Shown here one piece after another: positions 7,637-17,341 of a DNA stretch of 64,000 nt; the stretch's first letter is position 1, and the number at the start of each line of letters is the position of its first letter. The position numbers were made by a program, and so were the translations under genes. The DNA comes from Shewanella sp. 1CM18E (GTDB lineage Bacteria > Pseudomonadota > Gammaproteobacteria > Enterobacterales > Shewanellaceae), in assembly GCF_023161665.1 (NCBI RefSeq), contig NZ_JALNTW010000011.1, positions 1 through 64,000 on the forward strand, written 5' to 3'. Below the pieces are notes generated by a model. That model worked only from the letters and a program-made list of their open reading frames with translations. It searched no databases and was not told the origin of the DNA.

Positions 7637-8839
7637 TTAACCTACCGCAGGCAGCAGGTTAAACATCTGCAGTAATTGCACACTAATAATCAGCACACCG
7701 GCTAAAGTCGCTACCGTTAAGCCAAGCTTACCGCCTTTTACTTGGTAACCCTCTATTCCCAGCTGCTTACGCTGGGCGCTGACCATAGCAACTGGCAAGA
7801 AAATAGCCAAAATAACCAATGCAAATGCTGCGTATCCTAAAGCTGTGATAAAGCCTTGTGGGTAGAACAATGCAAAGCCTAGTGGTGGCATAAAGGTGAC
7901 TAAGCCAACCTGAATTCTGTGGCTAGGCGTTGAGCCGCGTTTCAGCAAGTCAGCAATAAAGTCGTATAAACCTAAGCTAACCCCTAAAAATGATGTCGCC
8001 AACGCAAGATCAGCAAATACAGAAACTGCATTGGCAATCATAGGATTATGTAACAGGCGGCTTAGTGAATCGATAAAGCCATTTAAGCTTTGACTCGCCA
8101 TTAAGTCTGGCTGCGACAACACCCCCTGACTGGCTAGCATCCACAGTACATACACCATAAGTGGCAAAGATGAACCTACAACAATAATCCAACGCAGCGC
8201 CTTAGTGTCTCTACCTAAGTAACGCACGATTGATGGAATAGAGCCGTGAAAGCCAAACGAGGTAAAAATAACCGGCAAAGATGCCAATACCAGCCCTTGA
8301 TGCACAGGTAATGCGACTAGGTTTTCAACCGACACATGAGGCAACAATAAGAACAGCATAACCACCAGCGCGATCAGCTTTAAGGTGAATAAGCTACGGT
8401 TAATCATATCCACTGAGCGCGTACCAATCGCCACAACAGTACCGATTAATAAGGTAAAGATTATCGCTCCCGCTTGCATCGGCAATTGCAAATCAAACCA
8501 ATTGGTTAATTTACTATTGATCTGCTCGCCCCCTCCGGCAATGTAAGCCGAACACAGCGCGTAAAACAGAAACATCATCGAAAAGCTAGCAACGACTTGG
8601 CCTTTGCGCCCTAGTAACTTATGCGCCAAGGTATGTAAGGTGGCATCTTCTGGTGCGTGCTGATGAACTTCAATCATCAGTAGGGCGGTGTACGTCATCA
8701 ACGACCAAATCAATAACATAACCAAAGTGGCCATGCCAAAACCTAAACCCGATGCCGCAAGAGGTAATGCCAACATTCCAGCACCAATAGTGGTACCAGC
8801 AATAATAAGCATGCTGCCGAAAATTTTACTTTTGTTCAT
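7637..8839 (-). CDS. tyrP: Aromatic amino acid permease (TyrP/Mtr family)
   Basis: The 400-aa, very hydrophobic protein belongs to the hydroxy/aromatic amino acid permease (HAAAP) family. The opening KIFGSMLIIAGTTIGAGMLA (about 4-23) is the family signature. The length equals E. coli TyrP (about 403 aa), with about 11 membrane segments expected. It imports tyrosine or tryptophan across the inner membrane with protons; TyrP is slightly favoured over Mtr, but sequence alone does not settle substrate. It is a single-gene unit with a ~470-bp upstream region holding two inverted repeats. Confidence 0.85.
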   Translation of the reverse strand: MNKSKIFGSMLIIAGTTIGAGMLALPLAASGLGFGMATLVMLLIWSLMTYTALLMIEVHQHAPEDATLHTLAHKLLGRKGQVVASFSMMFLFYALCSAYIAGGGEQINSKLTNWFDLQLPMQAGAIIFTLLIGTVVAIGTRSVDMINRSLFTLKLIALVVMLFLLLPHVSVENLVALPVHQGLVLASLPVIFTSFGFHGSIPSIVRYLGRDTKALRWIIVVGSSLPLMVYVLWMLASQGVLSQPDLMASQSLNGFIDSLSRLLHNPMIANAVSVFADLALATSFLGVSLGLYDFIADLLKRGSTPSHRIQVGLVTFMPPLGFALFYPQGFITALGYAAFALVILAIFLPVAMVSAQRKQLGIEGYQVKGGKLGLTVATLAGVLIISVQLLQMFNLLPAVG

Positions 8840-9307
8840 TTATGGTGTTCCAAATTAATTAAAAAGGCTTCGGAACAGGCATTGATAAGTGGCCGATTTC
8901 CGAAAAATGGAATTGCCACAATGGAGTGATTTAAAACATGAGGGGGAGTGAAAAACCTCTATCTACGCCATTGTGGCTATAGATAGTAGTAAGCCTGAAC
9001 GGGTGTTAATAACACGTGACTTTCCTTAATCGATTCTGTTAATCAAATACTTATATAACAGCAAGTTAGATGAGACTCCACGATAGGATGTCCTTGTTCT
9101 GCTGTCAACAAACATATTCGTTTAATTGTTAATAAATAGACACCAAACGTTTTGCTTAAAACTTAGTTACATACTCTCATTATGCATTTACAGACAGTTT
9201 TGATAGGTTACAAGATAGTTTAGATAAAACTGATTTTACCATTTCGCCTGATACAAAAGCTTAGCTAGTCGCTTGTTTTTCTAGCTTTATAATAAAAAAG
9301 GACCGCA
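8840..9307. promoter_or_regulatory. Upstream region of tyrP with long inverted repeat
   Basis: A perfect 10-bp inverted repeat GCCACAATGG (8915-8924) / CCATTGTGGC (8968-8977) encloses 43 bp and lies 76-138 bp upstream of the permease start. A 13-bp perfect palindrome GTGTTAATAACAC lies near 9003-9015. They could be a leader hairpin and an operator for the permease gene. No gene is seen. Confidence 0.45.
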
Positions 9308-9799
9308 ATGAAAACCTTTCCATCCCTGATATTAAGCCTGCTTATTATTGCCATAAGCGGCTGCGCTAATAGCGCCAAACAGCCCGAATATCTGACCTAT
9401 GTCAAAGCTGGCGATAATGTGCCAGTTAGTCAGTTTGTCGACACTCAAGGCAAGCATATTGATTTAGCTCAATCAAACAACAATAAGCTACTCATCTTGT
9501 TTGCAACCTGGTGTCACGACTCACAACGCACGATGAAACACTTAGTAAACTCCAATATCCACCTAAGTCCCAATATCGACATTATTGGTATTGGCCGTGA
9601 AGAATCCGTAGCCGCCCTTAATACCTTTGCTGCTGAATACGAACTCAATTTTGCCTTAGTCGCTGATGAAGATCGCAGTATCTACTCGCAATTTGCTAAT
9701 GCAGGGATCCCACGATTGATCTTGTTAGATGCTGATAATAGAGTGGTTAAAACGATTATTGGTGAAACAGACAACCCAATAACAGAAATCGTGTGGTAA
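9308..9799 (+). CDS. Thioredoxin-fold lipoprotein with incomplete CXXC
   Basis: The 163-aa protein starts with a lipoprotein signal peptide; the lipobox is AISGC, with the acylated cysteine at residue 19. It then shows a TlpA/AhpC-like thioredoxin fold (LLILFATWCHDSQRTMKHL, about 61-79). The usual active-site CXXC is CHDS here, so only the first cysteine remains. The cis-proline region is GIPRLILLDAD. It may act as a peroxidase-like or monothiol periplasmic protein rather than a disulfide reductase. It is followed closely by an acetyltransferase gene. Confidence 0.75.
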   Translation: MKTFPSLILSLLIIAISGCANSAKQPEYLTYVKAGDNVPVSQFVDTQGKHIDLAQSNNNKLLILFATWCHDSQRTMKHLVNSNIHLSPNIDIIGIGREESVAALNTFAAEYELNFALVADEDRSIYSQFANAGIPRLILLDADNRVVKTIIGETDNPITEIVW

Positions 9800-9834
9800 T
9801 AGCGATTGGTGCCAAAGGAGAGAGAAAGAAGAGT

Positions 9835-10359
9835 ATGAGCAAAATCATCACCGAAACACCAAGGCTTATTATCAGAGAGTTTAATCTCGATGACGTACAA
9901 GCTGTATATGATTTTAATGCTGACGAAAGAGTAAACCTATACACAGGCGATGCCGGCGTAGTTAAGTCCCTTGCCGATGCCGAACGAATTATTCGCGATA
10001 TTTGGCTTAATGAGTATTTGCAATTTGGCTACGCGCGCTGGGCAGTAGTCCTAAAAGAAACCAACTGTGTTATAGGTTTTTGCGGCTTTAAAAACGATTA
10101 CCGTATCGATGAAACCGATATTGGCTACCGTTTTGCGCCTGAATATTGGGGCCAAGGTTTTGCTACTGAAGCGAATCAAGCCTGCATTGAATACGCTAAA
10201 GCCCATATGGATCTCGACTATATTGTCGGCGACGTAGTTGACCGCAACCACGCATCAATCAATGTACTCAAAAAGCTTGGTATGACCTTCAATAAAAAGT
10301 TTCAAAACCTAGGTTTTATGATTCAGCGCTACGATATGTACCTCAAAAGCAAAGCCTAA
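9835..10359 (+). CDS. GNAT family acetyltransferase (RimJ/RimL-like)
   Basis: I chose the ATG at 9835 (174 aa) because AAAGGAGAGAG and GAAGAG lie just before it; an upstream GTG at 9793 overlaps the previous gene. The start ETPRLIIREFNLDDVQAVYD is typical of the RimJ/RimL-type GNAT_3 branch. YRFAPEYWGQGFATEANQAC is the acetyl-CoA binding motif A, and NHASINVLKKLGM is motif B. It should acetylate an N-terminal or small-molecule amine; the target is unknown. Confidence 0.88.
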   Translation: MSKIITETPRLIIREFNLDDVQAVYDFNADERVNLYTGDAGVVKSLADAERIIRDIWLNEYLQFGYARWAVVLKETNCVIGFCGFKNDYRIDETDIGYRFAPEYWGQGFATEANQACIEYAKAHMDLDYIVGDVVDRNHASINVLKKLGMTFNKKFQNLGFMIQRYDMYLKSKA

Positions 10360-10421
10360 GGCTTATTGTAAACAGCTACTTAATAAAGCTCTAACTTCAA
10401 AGAACTAAGAGAACACTAACA

Positions 10422-10449
10422 AAAAGCCCAATCAATGATTGGGCTTTTT
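10422..10449 (+). terminator. Rho-independent terminator
   Basis: The stem AAAAGCCCAATCA/TGATTGGGCTTTTT gives U-tails both ways. It separates the acetyltransferase gene from the convergent 196-aa gene. Confidence 0.85.
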
Positions 10450-10479
10450 ACTGTTAACGGTTTCTGCTGGCTGCAAAGA

Positions 10480-11070
10480 CTAGCTAGCAATACTTTCCAC
10501 TCCAGCATTACACGCATGAGCGCCCGCTGGGGTTAAGCTGTTTAAATGTTCGATAAGCTTAAAACATAACTCAATATATTGAATCGCCTCAGCCTTGCCC
10601 ACCTCATAGTTAACCGCATGGGCAACCCGATTACGTAACTGACGTAACTCGCTAAACAACTTGCCTTGTTTGGTATTAATCAAAGCTTCGCTTATCAAGA
10701 TATTTTCAATATGTTTGTAACGGGTGTTTTTATCTAAAGTGATATTGTCGCAATGCAGTTTAATCAGTCGCTCAGCCGCTAAATCCACTTGCTCCCATGT
10801 TTCTAACACCGCTGAATTGGGCAAGTTATTGGCAGAAGCTATCAGTAAGGATTTCTTATCGGTTTTTAACTCAGGAAACACCCCTTCTGCTTGCTCGGTC
10901 ACCGCCTTCAACCCTTGGCCAAATTCGACCTCTAAGTCTTTAAACTTCAGTTTTTTAGCCAAAGGGATCAGCTTTGATAAAGGGCGCTTTAAATTCATTA
11001 CCGCAAACACCAATACCAACGGCCAGATCAGCTTGTCGATTAACGCTATTGTAAATTGCATCCAGTCCAT
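10480..11070 (-). CDS. Membrane-anchored protein with HEPN-like RX4H motif
   Basis: The 196-aa protein has one N-terminal membrane segment (IALIDKLIWPLVLVFAVM, about 8-25), a basic linker and a helical soluble domain. Near the end, LRNRVAHA (about 145-152) matches the RX4H pattern of HEPN/DUF4145-type domains, many of which are ribonucleases or RNA-binding. The similarity is short, so function is open. The gene is alone, convergent with the acetyltransferase. Confidence 0.6.
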   Translation of the reverse strand: MDWMQFTIALIDKLIWPLVLVFAVMNLKRPLSKLIPLAKKLKFKDLEVEFGQGLKAVTEQAEGVFPELKTDKKSLLIASANNLPNSAVLETWEQVDLAAERLIKLHCDNITLDKNTRYKHIENILISEALINTKQGKLFSELRQLRNRVAHAVNYEVGKAEAIQYIELCFKLIEHLNSLTPAGAHACNAGVESIAS

Positions 11071-11167
11071 GGCATTCCCTTATCGCTTGCGTTAGCCCTT
11101 TATAGTAGCCCCTTACTTAGGACTTAATTTTTTAGGGTAACAAGTTTACAGCGCTAAATAAAACCCG

Positions 11168-11695
11168 TTAATTAATCTTCTGATAAGTACTCGTTTGCCA
11201 ATCAAACACATACTCAACACCTTGCCACTCATAGATGGTGCGACCATCACGTTGAATAACCCGCGCGTTGTCTGGCAGACGATTTAAACCAGAGGAGTAA
11301 CTCACGCTAGTTGTCACTCGTTCAGGCGGCGCAATCACTTTCGGTTCAGGTGCTTTATATACTGGTCTCTCGTACCGGTAAGGTGAGTAATAACGCTTGT
11401 CGTAGCCATAAGGATAACGCCAACGTGAACCAACTCCCCAGTTATAACCGGGTCGCCAGCCAGGACGATAATAACGACTGCCATAGGGGTAACCATACCA
11501 ACCGTTAGATACGCCAACATTCCAGCGCCACGGGTCACGGTAGTTGTGATTACTCCAGCCAAGGCCAACACTGACGTTACTGAGAATTAGCGACGATGAC
11601 ACCGCCGCTATAGGCGCTGTATTTGCCGCTGCAGGCACCAACAATAATAAGCCTGTAAACGCCGTAACATAGCCGCTTAATTTAAAACTTTGCAT
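11168..11695 (-). CDS. Secreted Tyr/Arg/Gly-rich hypothetical protein
   Basis: I use the ATG at 11695 (175 aa), which has a strong GGAGG site 7 nt upstream; an upstream ATG adds 8 residues. A signal peptide (about 1-27) precedes a low-complexity stretch rich in Tyr, Trp, Arg, Pro and Gly (about 50-115, e.g. NGWYGYPYGSRYYRPGW). A more ordinary C-terminus follows (ARVIQRDGRTIYEWQGVEYV). It is probably periplasmic or surface-bound. I do not recognise a named family. Confidence 0.6.
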   Translation of the reverse strand: MQSFKLSGYVTAFTGLLLLVPAAANTAPIAAVSSSLILSNVSVGLGWSNHNYRDPWRWNVGVSNGWYGYPYGSRYYRPGWRPGYNWGVGSRWRYPYGYDKRYYSPYRYERPVYKAPEPKVIAPPERVTTSVSYSSGLNRLPDNARVIQRDGRTIYEWQGVEYVFDWQTSTYQKIN

Positions 11696-11928
11696 CGCTA
11701 TCCTCCAATGTTGTTTCACGCCAACAAATGTAGAATCATATAGTTCAGTTTACGCTCAAATAAGCCGTAAACCAATGTCAGTCGCTAACCCCTTAGCAAT
11801 AAAGACAATAGCTTCAGTAAAACCTGAAATATATTGATGCCACGCTTTGATGAACAAGCGTTTAACGCACGTTCGAATGATGCTATAGTGCGCGCCATAT
11901 CACAGTTTATAGCGATGAGAATTCCCCT

Positions 11929-13410
11929 ATGAGTTTTAAGGATTTGCGCAGCTTTATAGACCACTTAGAAACCAATGGTGAGCTTAAGCGTATTAGTCAT
12001 CCCGTTGATCCTCATTTGGAAATGACAGAGATTGCTGATCGCGTATTACGCGCCAAAGGTCCAGCTCTGTTATTCGAAAATCCAGTCGGCAACGACATGG
12101 CGGTATTGGCTAACCTTTTTGGAACCCCAAAACGGGTAGCCATGGCATTGGGTAAAGAAGATCCACTGGCACTGCGCGATGTAGGTGAACTACTAGCGTT
12201 TCTAAAAGAGCCAGAGCCACCACGTGGTTTTAAAGACGCTATTTCAAAAATTCCTATGTTTAAGCAAGCCTTAAACATGCCCCCTAAAACTGTACGTAAT
12301 CCTCCTTGCCAAGAAGTGGTTAAAACCGGCGAAGATGTCGATTTAACTAAGCTACCAATCCAGCATTGCTGGCCGGGTGATGTTGCACCGCTGGTAACTT
12401 GGGGCTTAACCATCACTAAAGGTCCACGCCAAAAACGTCAAAACTTGGGTATTTACCGCCAGCAATTACTCGGTAAAGACAAGTTGATTATGCGTTGGCT
12501 TGACCATCGCGGCGGCGCGTTAGACTTTAAAGATTTCAAAGAGAAGCATCCAGGCGAGCGCTACCCAGTAGTCGTAGCTCTAGGTGCAGATCCTGTGACT
12601 ATTTTAGGTGCAGTAACTCCAGTGCCAGATGCCATGAGCGAATATGCTTTTGCTGGTCTACTCAGAGGTGAGCGCACCGAAGTATGTAAAGCACTGAGCT
12701 GTGACTTAGAAGTGCCTGCAACCAGCGAAATCATCTTAGAAGGTTATATCGACCCAGACGAGATGGCTGAAGAAGGCCCTTATGGCGATCACACAGGTTA
12801 CTACAACGAAACCGATTCATTCCCAGTGTTTACTGTGACTCACATTACTCACAGAAAAGATGCCATTTACCATAGCACCTATACCGGCCGTCCACCTGAT
12901 GAGCCAGCTATGTTAGGTGTGGCACTGAACGAAGTCTTCGTGCCAATTTTGCGTAAGCAATATCCAGAGATCATCGATTTTTACCTGCCGCCTGAAGGCT
13001 GCTCGTACCGTATGGCGGTTATTTCGATCCGTAAACAATATCCAGGACATGCTAAACGGGTGATGATGGGTGCTTGGTCGTTCTTACGCCAGTTTATGTA
13101 TACCAAGTTTATTGTGGTGGTCGACGAAGACGTTAATTGCCGCGATTGGAACGATGTGATTTGGGCTATTACCACTCGCATGGATCCTAAGCGTGACACG
13201 GTAATGATAGAAAACACCCCAATCGACTATCTCGACTTTGCCTCACCAGTGGCAGGTCTAGGGTCAAAAATGGGGATGGATGCCACCAACAAGTGGGAAG
13301 GTGAAACCGACCGCGAATGGGGCACACCTATTGTTATGGATGAAGCCGTTAAGCAAAAAGTTGATGCTATTTGGGATGAACTTGGCATTGACGATGCGCC
13401 AACCCTATAA
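11929..13410 (+). CDS. ubiD: 4-hydroxy-3-polyprenylbenzoate decarboxylase
   Basis: The 493-aa protein matches UbiD, which uses prenylated FMN to decarboxylate the ubiquinone precursor. The beginning [22 protein letters not shown] and the conserved blocks [11 protein letters not shown] (about 283-293) and [11 protein letters not shown] are characteristic, and the length equals the E. coli enzyme. fre follows on the same strand after 109 bp, the same ubiD-fre order as in E. coli. It acts at the inner membrane face in ubiquinone biosynthesis. Confidence 0.96.
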   Translation: MSFKDLRSFIDHLETNGELKRISHPVDPHLEMTEIADRVLRAKGPALLFENPVGNDMAVLANLFGTPKRVAMALGKEDPLALRDVGELLAFLKEPEPPRGFKDAISKIPMFKQALNMPPKTVRNPPCQEVVKTGEDVDLTKLPIQHCWPGDVAPLVTWGLTITKGPRQKRQNLGIYRQQLLGKDKLIMRWLDHRGGALDFKDFKEKHPGERYPVVVALGADPVTILGAVTPVPDAMSEYAFAGLLRGERTEVCKALSCDLEVPATSEIILEGYIDPDEMAEEGPYGDHTGYYNETDSFPVFTVTHITHRKDAIYHSTYTGRPPDEPAMLGVALNEVFVPILRKQYPEIIDFYLPPEGCSYRMAVISIRKQYPGHAKRVMMGAWSFLRQFMYTKFIVVVDEDVNCRDWNDVIWAITTRMDPKRDTVMIENTPIDYLDFASPVAGLGSKMGMDATNKWEGETDREWGTPIVMDEAVKQKVDAIWDELGIDDAPTL

Positions 13411-13519
13411 CAATAATGTACTTTGCATTAGTTAATCATTATATTGCCTACAGCCCTTTAGTAGGCAGATAAACTTAGACTTAATAAGCCTCCAAAGAGG
13501 GGCTCATCAAGGAACAAAG

Positions 13520-14230
13520 ATGAACACCATTAGCTGTACAATTGAAAAAGTAGCGCCGTTTAATAACGCGGTATTTCAGGTTATCTTAAAACCGAGTAAA
13601 CCGTTTGACTTTAAAGCGGGACAATATCTTTGCGTAGTAATGGGTGAAAAAGACAAACGCCCATTCTCTATCGCTTCAGCACCAGATGCTGAGCATATTG
13701 AGCTACATATCGGTGCAGCCGTTAGCGAAAGCTACCCAATGCAGGTGGTTGAGCGTTTAAAAGAATGCCTAACCACAGGTAGCAGCATTGAGATTGAAGT
13801 ACCAGGCGGTGACGCTCACCTGCGTGCTGACAGCCAGCGCCCTCGCCTACTGATTGCTGGCGGTACTGGTTTCTCTTATATCAAGAGCATCGTTGAGCAG
13901 AAAATTGCCCTTGGCCAAGAGATTGAAACCACCCTTTACTGGGGTTGTCGCAACCAAGATGCCATGTATTACGAAACAATTGCCCGTGAATGGCATGACG
14001 CTCACCCATGGTTGAACTTTATTCCTGTGATTGAAGAAGCCACTGCAGACTGGAAAGGCAAAGAAGCTAACCTGCTAGAGCAGATCAAAAACGACTTCGA
14101 TAGCCTAAACGGTTACGACATCTATATTGCTGGTCGTTTTGATATGGTTGGTGCAGCGCGTGAAGTGTTCCGCACTATGGGCGTTGAAGAAGAACACCTC
14201 TACGGTGATGCCTTCGCATTTATTAAGTAA
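13520..14230 (+). CDS. fre: NAD(P)H-flavin reductase
   Basis: The 236-aa protein is a ferredoxin-NADP reductase-like flavin reductase. KRPFSIASAP (about 49-58) is the flavin-binding RxYS-type motif, and LLIAGGTGFSYIKSI (about 111-125) binds the nucleotide. The C-terminus LYGDAFAFIK is typical of Fre. It reduces free flavins with NAD(P)H in the cytosol. It sits downstream of ubiD, with its own RBS and a terminator after it. Confidence 0.95.
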   Translation: MNTISCTIEKVAPFNNAVFQVILKPSKPFDFKAGQYLCVVMGEKDKRPFSIASAPDAEHIELHIGAAVSESYPMQVVERLKECLTTGSSIEIEVPGGDAHLRADSQRPRLLIAGGTGFSYIKSIVEQKIALGQEIETTLYWGCRNQDAMYYETIAREWHDAHPWLNFIPVIEEATADWKGKEANLLEQIKNDFDSLNGYDIYIAGRFDMVGAAREVFRTMGVEEEHLYGDAFAFIK

Positions 14231-14254
14231 GATTACGCAGAGCGTAAAATCAGC

Positions 14255-14290
14255 AAAGGCGAGAGGATGCATAATCCACTCGCCTTTTTT
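14255..14290. terminator. Rho-independent terminator after fre
   Basis: AAGGCGAG and CTCGCCTTTTTT are separated by a loop containing ATGCAT. The six-T tail on the plus strand serves fre; the convergent rbs operon ends just beyond it. Confidence 0.8.
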
Positions 14291-14296
14291 ATTGGT

Positions 14297-15301
14297 TTAT
14301 TTTCTACTCACACTGGCGCGCTCTGTCACCCTTGGCTCAATGTCCATAAACTGCGGTGGTAAGCTTGGATCATGTAAACGCGCAATAAGCGCATTCACCG
14401 CCGCAGCACCTAAGCGCGCTTTTGACTGATGAATACTGGTAAGCGCGGGTGTCATAAATTTAGCCAGCTGGATATTGTCGTAACCAATGACCGATAGCTG
14501 CTGTGGAATTTGCACGCCAGTGCGCTGGGCTTCATGCAGCACACCAATCGCCATCATGTCGTTACACACAAACAGTGCGCTCGGTAACTCGCCTTTGGCT
14601 TGCAACCGAGCAAATGCCGCCTTACCACCCTCGGTTTCAAAGTTACCTTCAATCACCCAAGCAGGGTTTATCGGTAAGTTAGCAGCATTCATCGCATCAA
14701 CAAAACCTTGATAGCGTAAATCGGCCTGCTGGCGATTACGCGGGCCGGTAATACAACCAATTTCTGTGTGGCCGTTATCAATCAGGTATTGGGTTGCAAG
14801 AATGCCGCCTTGACGCGAATGACCTTGAATTTTGTCACAAGAAAAATCCACTTGGCCCCAATCCATCACTACCACAGGTAAGCCACCTAAGCGGCGATAC
14901 AGCAATGCATCCTCACCTTCGAGCATGGCGCACATCATGATTAAGCCATCAACGCGGCGCTCAATTAAGGTCGTTAACGAGCGCTTCAATCGCTGGGCAT
15001 CACCTTCAGTATTACACAGAATTAGGTTGTAACCTTGTTGGTAACAGGCTTGCTCAACACTGCGCACCACTTCAGCATAAAATGGGTTGGTAGATGTGGT
15101 GACCAACATGCCGATAGTTTTAGTGCAGTTTTGTTTTAGGCTACGCGCCACCGCTGACGGGCCATGATAATTCAATTGCAGAGCGGCATCTTGCACCCGC
15201 TTAGCAATATCATCACTTACAAAGCGGGTGCCATTCATTACATGGCTCACTGTAGAAGTGGATACGCTTGCAAGTTTGGCAACATCTTTCATGGTGGCCA
15301 T
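14297..15301 (-). CDS. rbsR: Ribose operon repressor
   Basis: The 334-aa LacI/GalR-family regulator begins MATMKDVAKLASVSTSTVSH, almost the same as E. coli RbsR. The HTH and hinge helix (ASVSTSTVSHVMNGTRFVS) are followed by a periplasmic-binding-protein-like ribose domain. It is the last gene of rbsDACBKR. The two CGAAACGTTTCG palindromes upstream of rbsD match the known RbsR operator core, so it most likely represses the whole operon, itself included. Confidence 0.93.
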   Translation of the reverse strand: MATMKDVAKLASVSTSTVSHVMNGTRFVSDDIAKRVQDAALQLNYHGPSAVARSLKQNCTKTIGMLVTTSTNPFYAEVVRSVEQACYQQGYNLILCNTEGDAQRLKRSLTTLIERRVDGLIMMCAMLEGEDALLYRRLGGLPVVVMDWGQVDFSCDKIQGHSRQGGILATQYLIDNGHTEIGCITGPRNRQQADLRYQGFVDAMNAANLPINPAWVIEGNFETEGGKAAFARLQAKGELPSALFVCNDMMAIGVLHEAQRTGVQIPQQLSVIGYDNIQLAKFMTPALTSIHQSKARLGAAAVNALIARLHDPSLPPQFMDIEPRVTERASVSRK

Positions 15302-15335
15302 GTGGGCTAATTTCCTGTCTTGTCAGTTATATTAA

Positions 15336-16253
15336 TTACTGCGCCGCTAAAAACTGCTCGACTTCAGCTCGAGTAGGAATAGAGGTTTGTGCGCCAAAAC
15401 GGGTAACTGAAATCGCTGCAGCGCCATGGGCAAATACAATCGCATTGTCAATTGGTTGGCCTTCAAGTAACCCTGTCACAAGCGCGCCATTAAAGGTATC
15501 ACCTGCAGCCGTTGTATCGGTGGCTTTTACTTTAAAGCCCGGGATAATTTTACCCATCTCTTGCTGGCTTAAGTAAACGCCCTTCGAGCCTAAAGTAATC
15601 ATCACAGTTGCGATGCCTTTAGCATGTAAAATCGTCGCAGCTTCTGCCGCGCTGGCTTCATCGGTAATTGCAACGCCGGTTAATACTTCGGCTTCAGTTT
15701 CGTTAGGGGTGATTATATCAACCATTGCCAACAACGCATCAGGTAAAGCACGCGCAGGTGCTGGATTTAAAATCACTTGGGTGCCATTTGCTTTAGCTAT
15801 ACTTGCAGCCTGCTCAATACCCGCAAGTGGTGTTTCTAGCTGCATCAATAAATATTTGGCCGCTGCAATTTGCGCACTATGTTGGTTAACAATATCAGCT
15901 GTTAGTGCATCGTTGGCTGCTGCAGCAATACAAATGCTGTTTTCGCCGCAATCGCTTACTTGGATCATCGCAATACCCGTTGGAGTATTTTCAACCATGT
16001 GCACCGCAGAAATATCCATGCCATCGTCCGCAAACGTGCCACGAATGCTTTGCCCAAAACCATCATCACCCACACAGGCAATAAAACCAATATCTGCATT
16101 TAAGCGTGCAGCCGCAACCGCTTGGTTAGCACCTTTGCCGCCAGGGATAATTTGGTAATTACGCCCATGCAAAGTTTCACCTGGACGTGGAAAAGAAGGC
16201 ACTTGTAATACATGGTCGGCATTAACACTGCCTAAAACAATTAACTGAGACAT
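15336..16253 (-). CDS. rbsK: Ribokinase
   Basis: The 305-aa PfkB-family sugar kinase phosphorylates ribose to ribose 5-phosphate. GGKGANQAVAAARL (about 38-51) is PfkB signature 1 and DTTAAGDTFNGAL (about 248-260) is signature 2, with the catalytic aspartate. It lies between rbsB and rbsR on the same strand. The 124-bp gap to rbsB contains hairpins that may lower its expression relative to the binding protein. Confidence 0.95.
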   Translation of the reverse strand: MSQLIVLGSVNADHVLQVPSFPRPGETLHGRNYQIIPGGKGANQAVAAARLNADIGFIACVGDDGFGQSIRGTFADDGMDISAVHMVENTPTGIAMIQVSDCGENSICIAAAANDALTADIVNQHSAQIAAAKYLLMQLETPLAGIEQAASIAKANGTQVILNPAPARALPDALLAMVDIITPNETEAEVLTGVAITDEASAAEAATILHAKGIATVMITLGSKGVYLSQQEMGKIIPGFKVKATDTTAAGDTFNGALVTGLLEGQPIDNAIVFAHGAAAISVTRFGAQTSIPTRAEVEQFLAAQ

Positions 16254-16284
16254 TTACATATTCCTTGATGTTCTCTGACTCGCA

Positions 16285-16346
16285 GCCAACTTAGCTTGTG
16301 GTTGGCCTCAGAGGAAAATGCGCCTAGATATTATCTCTACTGGCGC
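16285..16346 (-). promoter_or_regulatory. Hairpins between rbsB and rbsK
   Basis: Two stems lie between the genes: GCCAAC/GTTGGC (16285-16290, 16301-16306) and GCGCC...GGCGC (16320-16324, 16342-16346) with inner pairing. No T-run follows, so they look like mRNA-stabilising or attenuating elements after the highly expressed binding-protein gene. Confidence 0.5.
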
Positions 16347-16377
16347 CAAATACTAGTGTGACAAAATGCGGCTTACA

Positions 16378-17277
16378 TTACTGTGTTTGAGTAATGATTT
16401 TTAACGCCACAGGTATCGATTTTTCAACCACTTGGCCTTTTAAAATCTTATCCGCGATAACAATTCCAGTAGCGCCGAGTAACTCAGGTTGCTGCGCTAT
16501 GGTTGCTGCAAGCTGTTTACGTCTTACTGCAGCAATGCCTTCATCGGTACCATCAAAACCAACCACCATGACTTGCTTGCCAGAGGCTTCAATTGCACGC
16601 AGTGCGCCTAACGCCATTTCATCGTTTTGGGCAAACACAGCTTGCACATCGCCATTAGCGGACAGCATGTTTTCCATGACGTTTAAGCCCTTTGAACGGT
16701 CAAAATCCGCTGGCTGGCTCGACAGCATCTCTAAGTTTTCGGCGTTAACCGCGTTAATAAAACCAGTGCCACGTTCGCGGGCAGCAGAAGTACCAGCAAT
16801 GCCCTCAAGCTGAATCACTTTGGCATTTGCGCCAAGTGTTTTGGCAATAAACTCCCCAGCAAGCTCACCACCAGCAATGTTGTCTGAGGCTATATGGCTA
16901 ACAATGTCGCCATGCTCGGCGGTTCTATCGAGCGTCAGTACCGGAATGTTAGCCCGGTTAGCTGTGCGAATGGCATTGGTGACCGCTAGGGCGTCGGTTG
17001 GATTAATCAAAATGGCCTTAACGCCGCGCATGGTTAAGTCTTCAACATTAGCTAGCTCTTTGCTTGGATCGTTTTGCGAGTCCAGTGCAATCAACTTATA
17101 ACCCAGCTCTTTGGCTTTGGCTTCTGCGCCATCTTTCATGGTCACAAAGAACGGGTTATTCATTGTCGATAACACAATTGCAATTGCATCTTGTGCGCTA
17201 GCGCTAAAAGGCGCACAGGCAAACAGCAGGGCCACCGATAACAGAGCAGAGGCTTTAAAATTAGCAAGTCGCTTCAT
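16378..17277 (-). CDS. rbsB: Ribose ABC transporter substrate-binding protein
   Basis: I use the ATG at 17277 (299 aa), preceded by AAAAGG; a TTG five codons upstream is less likely. A signal peptide ([20 protein letters not shown]..., cleaved after SASA) precedes a type I periplasmic binding domain. [20 protein letters not shown] and [16 protein letters not shown] are typical of RbsB. It binds D-ribose in the periplasm and hands it to RbsAC. Confidence 0.95.
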   Translation of the reverse strand: MKRLANFKASALLSVALLFACAPFSASAQDAIAIVLSTMNNPFFVTMKDGAEAKAKELGYKLIALDSQNDPSKELANVEDLTMRGVKAILINPTDALAVTNAIRTANRANIPVLTLDRTAEHGDIVSHIASDNIAGGELAGEFIAKTLGANAKVIQLEGIAGTSAARERGTGFINAVNAENLEMLSSQPADFDRSKGLNVMENMLSANGDVQAVFAQNDEMALGALRAIEASGKQVMVVGFDGTDEGIAAVRRKQLAATIAQQPELLGATGIVIADKILKGQVVEKSIPVALKIITQTQ

Positions 17278-17341
17278 GGTAAACCTTTTCAATTCGGGAA
17301 ATACAACAAGGCAGCACGCTACGCGTACTGCCTATATCGAG

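Noticed and set aside
12012..12416. 134-residue ORF antisense to ubiD
   Set aside because: A shadow frame of a conserved gene with low-complexity Ser/Ala content.
15613..16158. 181-residue ORF antisense to rbsK
   Set aside because: A shadow frame of the conserved ribokinase gene.
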